A DNA stretch of 64,000 bases from Angustibacter sp. Root456 (GTDB lineage: Bacteria > Actinomycetota > Actinomycetes > Actinomycetales > Angustibacteraceae). Where the stretch lies: positions 170,616 through 234,615 of the forward strand of contig NZ_LMER01000001.1 in the NCBI RefSeq assembly GCF_001426435.1, read 5' to 3'. Position numbers and translations under genes: made by a program. Positions 63,556-64,000 of the stretch are shown here, in pieces. Within the stretch, counting starts at the first letter, position 1; every line of letters starts with the position of its first letter. The notes under the pieces are model-generated. The model made no database searches. It was not told the DNA's origin and saw only the letters and a list, made by a program, of their open reading frames with translations.

Positions 63556-64000
63556 TCAGGTCGCGGGTGCGAAGGGCACCTCCTCGACCCGCTCGCGCCG
63601 GACGTCGGCGCCGAGCGAGCGCAACGTCGCGTCGAAGCTCGGGTAGCCCCGGTCGACGTGGCCGACCCCCTCGACGGTCGTCACGCCGTCGGCGGCCAGT
63701 CCCGCGATCACCAGGGCGGCGGCGGCCCGGATGTCGCTGCCGACCACCGGCGCCGCCGACAGCCGCTCACGGCCCCGCAGCAGCGCGTGGTGGCCATCGA
63801 CCCGGACGTCGGCGCCGAGCCGGGCGAGCTCGGACGCCGTGTGGAAGCGCGCCTCGAACAGGTTCTCCGTCACCATCGCCGAGCCCTCCGCCAGCGCGTC
63901 GAACACGAGCGCGAAGGGTTGCAGGTCGGTGGGGAACCCGGGGAACGGCAGGGTCATGACGTCGAAGGAGCGGGGGCGGCGCGGGCAGGTCACCCGTACG
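63556..64000 (-). CDS. murA: UDP-N-acetylglucosamine 1-carboxyvinyltransferase MurA, C-terminal part (runs off the right edge)
   Basis: The frame is open to the window edge; 147 complete residues before the stop are visible. [34 protein letters not shown] and [35 protein letters not shown] are the C-terminal EPSP-synthase-fold blocks of MurA, the first committed enzyme of peptidoglycan synthesis. The catalytic Cys/Asp loop lies outside the window. The C-terminal 20 residues ([22 protein letters not shown]) are slightly extended. The apparent GTG near 63993 is internal, not the start. Confidence 0.9.
   Translation of the reverse strand, partial: VRVTCPRRPRSFDVMTLPFPGFPTDLQPFALVFDALAEGSAMVTENLFEARFHTASELARLGADVRVDGHHALLRGRERLSAAPVVGSDIRAAAALVIAGLAADGVTTVEGVGHVDRGYPSFDATLRSLGADVRRERVEEVPFAPAT

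Overview
This window comes from the chromosome of a high-GC Gram-positive actinobacterium. Diagnostic genes are nucS (actinobacterial/archaeal mismatch endonuclease), the GlgE alpha-maltosyl-phosphate pathway, a DinB-fold protein of the mycothiol-dependent isomerase type, an F420-type nitroreductase-like protein and a DUF222 (HNH endonuclease family) fragment. Many genes look leaderless: a TANNNT -10 box lies 6-8 nt before an ATG/GTG with no Shine-Dalgarno sequence. The genus cannot be fixed from the sequence. Gene density is very high and no gene-free stretch reaches 300 bp. I saw no rRNA, tRNA, CRISPR array, insertion sequence, phage or attachment site.

Layout. 1-7.5 kb: accessory metabolism (GNAT, hexapeptide acyltransferase, methyltransferase coupled to enoyl-CoA hydratase, YbjN protein), then a MarR repressor-drug exporter pair with a visible operator, a quinone oxidoreductase and an F420-type enzyme. 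7.5-19.9 kb: a glycogen/alpha-glucan island. glgX runs convergently to glgP; glgP diverges from the translationally coupled run glgE-treS-mak::glgB, in which maltokinase and branching enzyme form one continuous reading frame. A GAF-GGDEF-GAF diguanylate cyclase and phosphoglucomutase follow (19.9-23.2 kb), then a decayed NUDIX gene. Together these genes interconvert trehalose, maltose-1-phosphate, glycogen, glucose-1-phosphate and glucose-6-phosphate.

23.5-39.6 kb: a thioredoxin-TPR co-chaperone, a lipoprotein/membrane-protein pair, an isobutyryl-CoA-mutase-type large subunit with its own operator and a neighbouring MarR regulator, a four-gene FtsX-type ABC transporter operon, a thiamine-binding protein with a GNAT enzyme, and a two-gene ABC-2 exporter. 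39.6-44 kb plus 48-50, 57-59 and 62-63 kb: scattered genes of acetyl-CoA assimilation by the ethylmalonyl-CoA pathway (thiolase, tandem and single 3-hydroxybutyryl-CoA dehydrogenases, crotonyl-CoA carboxylase/reductase, ethylmalonyl-CoA mutase, methylmalonyl-CoA epimerase and the mutase chaperone MeaB).

The remainder is housekeeping and small actinobacterial proteins: AI-2E transporter, TetR with a perfect palindromic operator, nucS, DUF6328 protein, a GT4-like glycosyltransferase, CBS protein, a histidine phosphatase-GNAT fusion, a 31-residue membrane miniprotein, a cation/proton antiporter fused to a UBP-type zinc finger, and the C-terminal part of murA at the right edge. The most notable signals are the Mak-GlgB fusion with its internal ribosome-binding site, the glycogen-linked GGDEF protein, several well-defined operators, a 59-nt near-perfect hairpin, 13-bp tandem repeats before the fused dehydrogenase gene, and a four-tract G-quadruplex motif.
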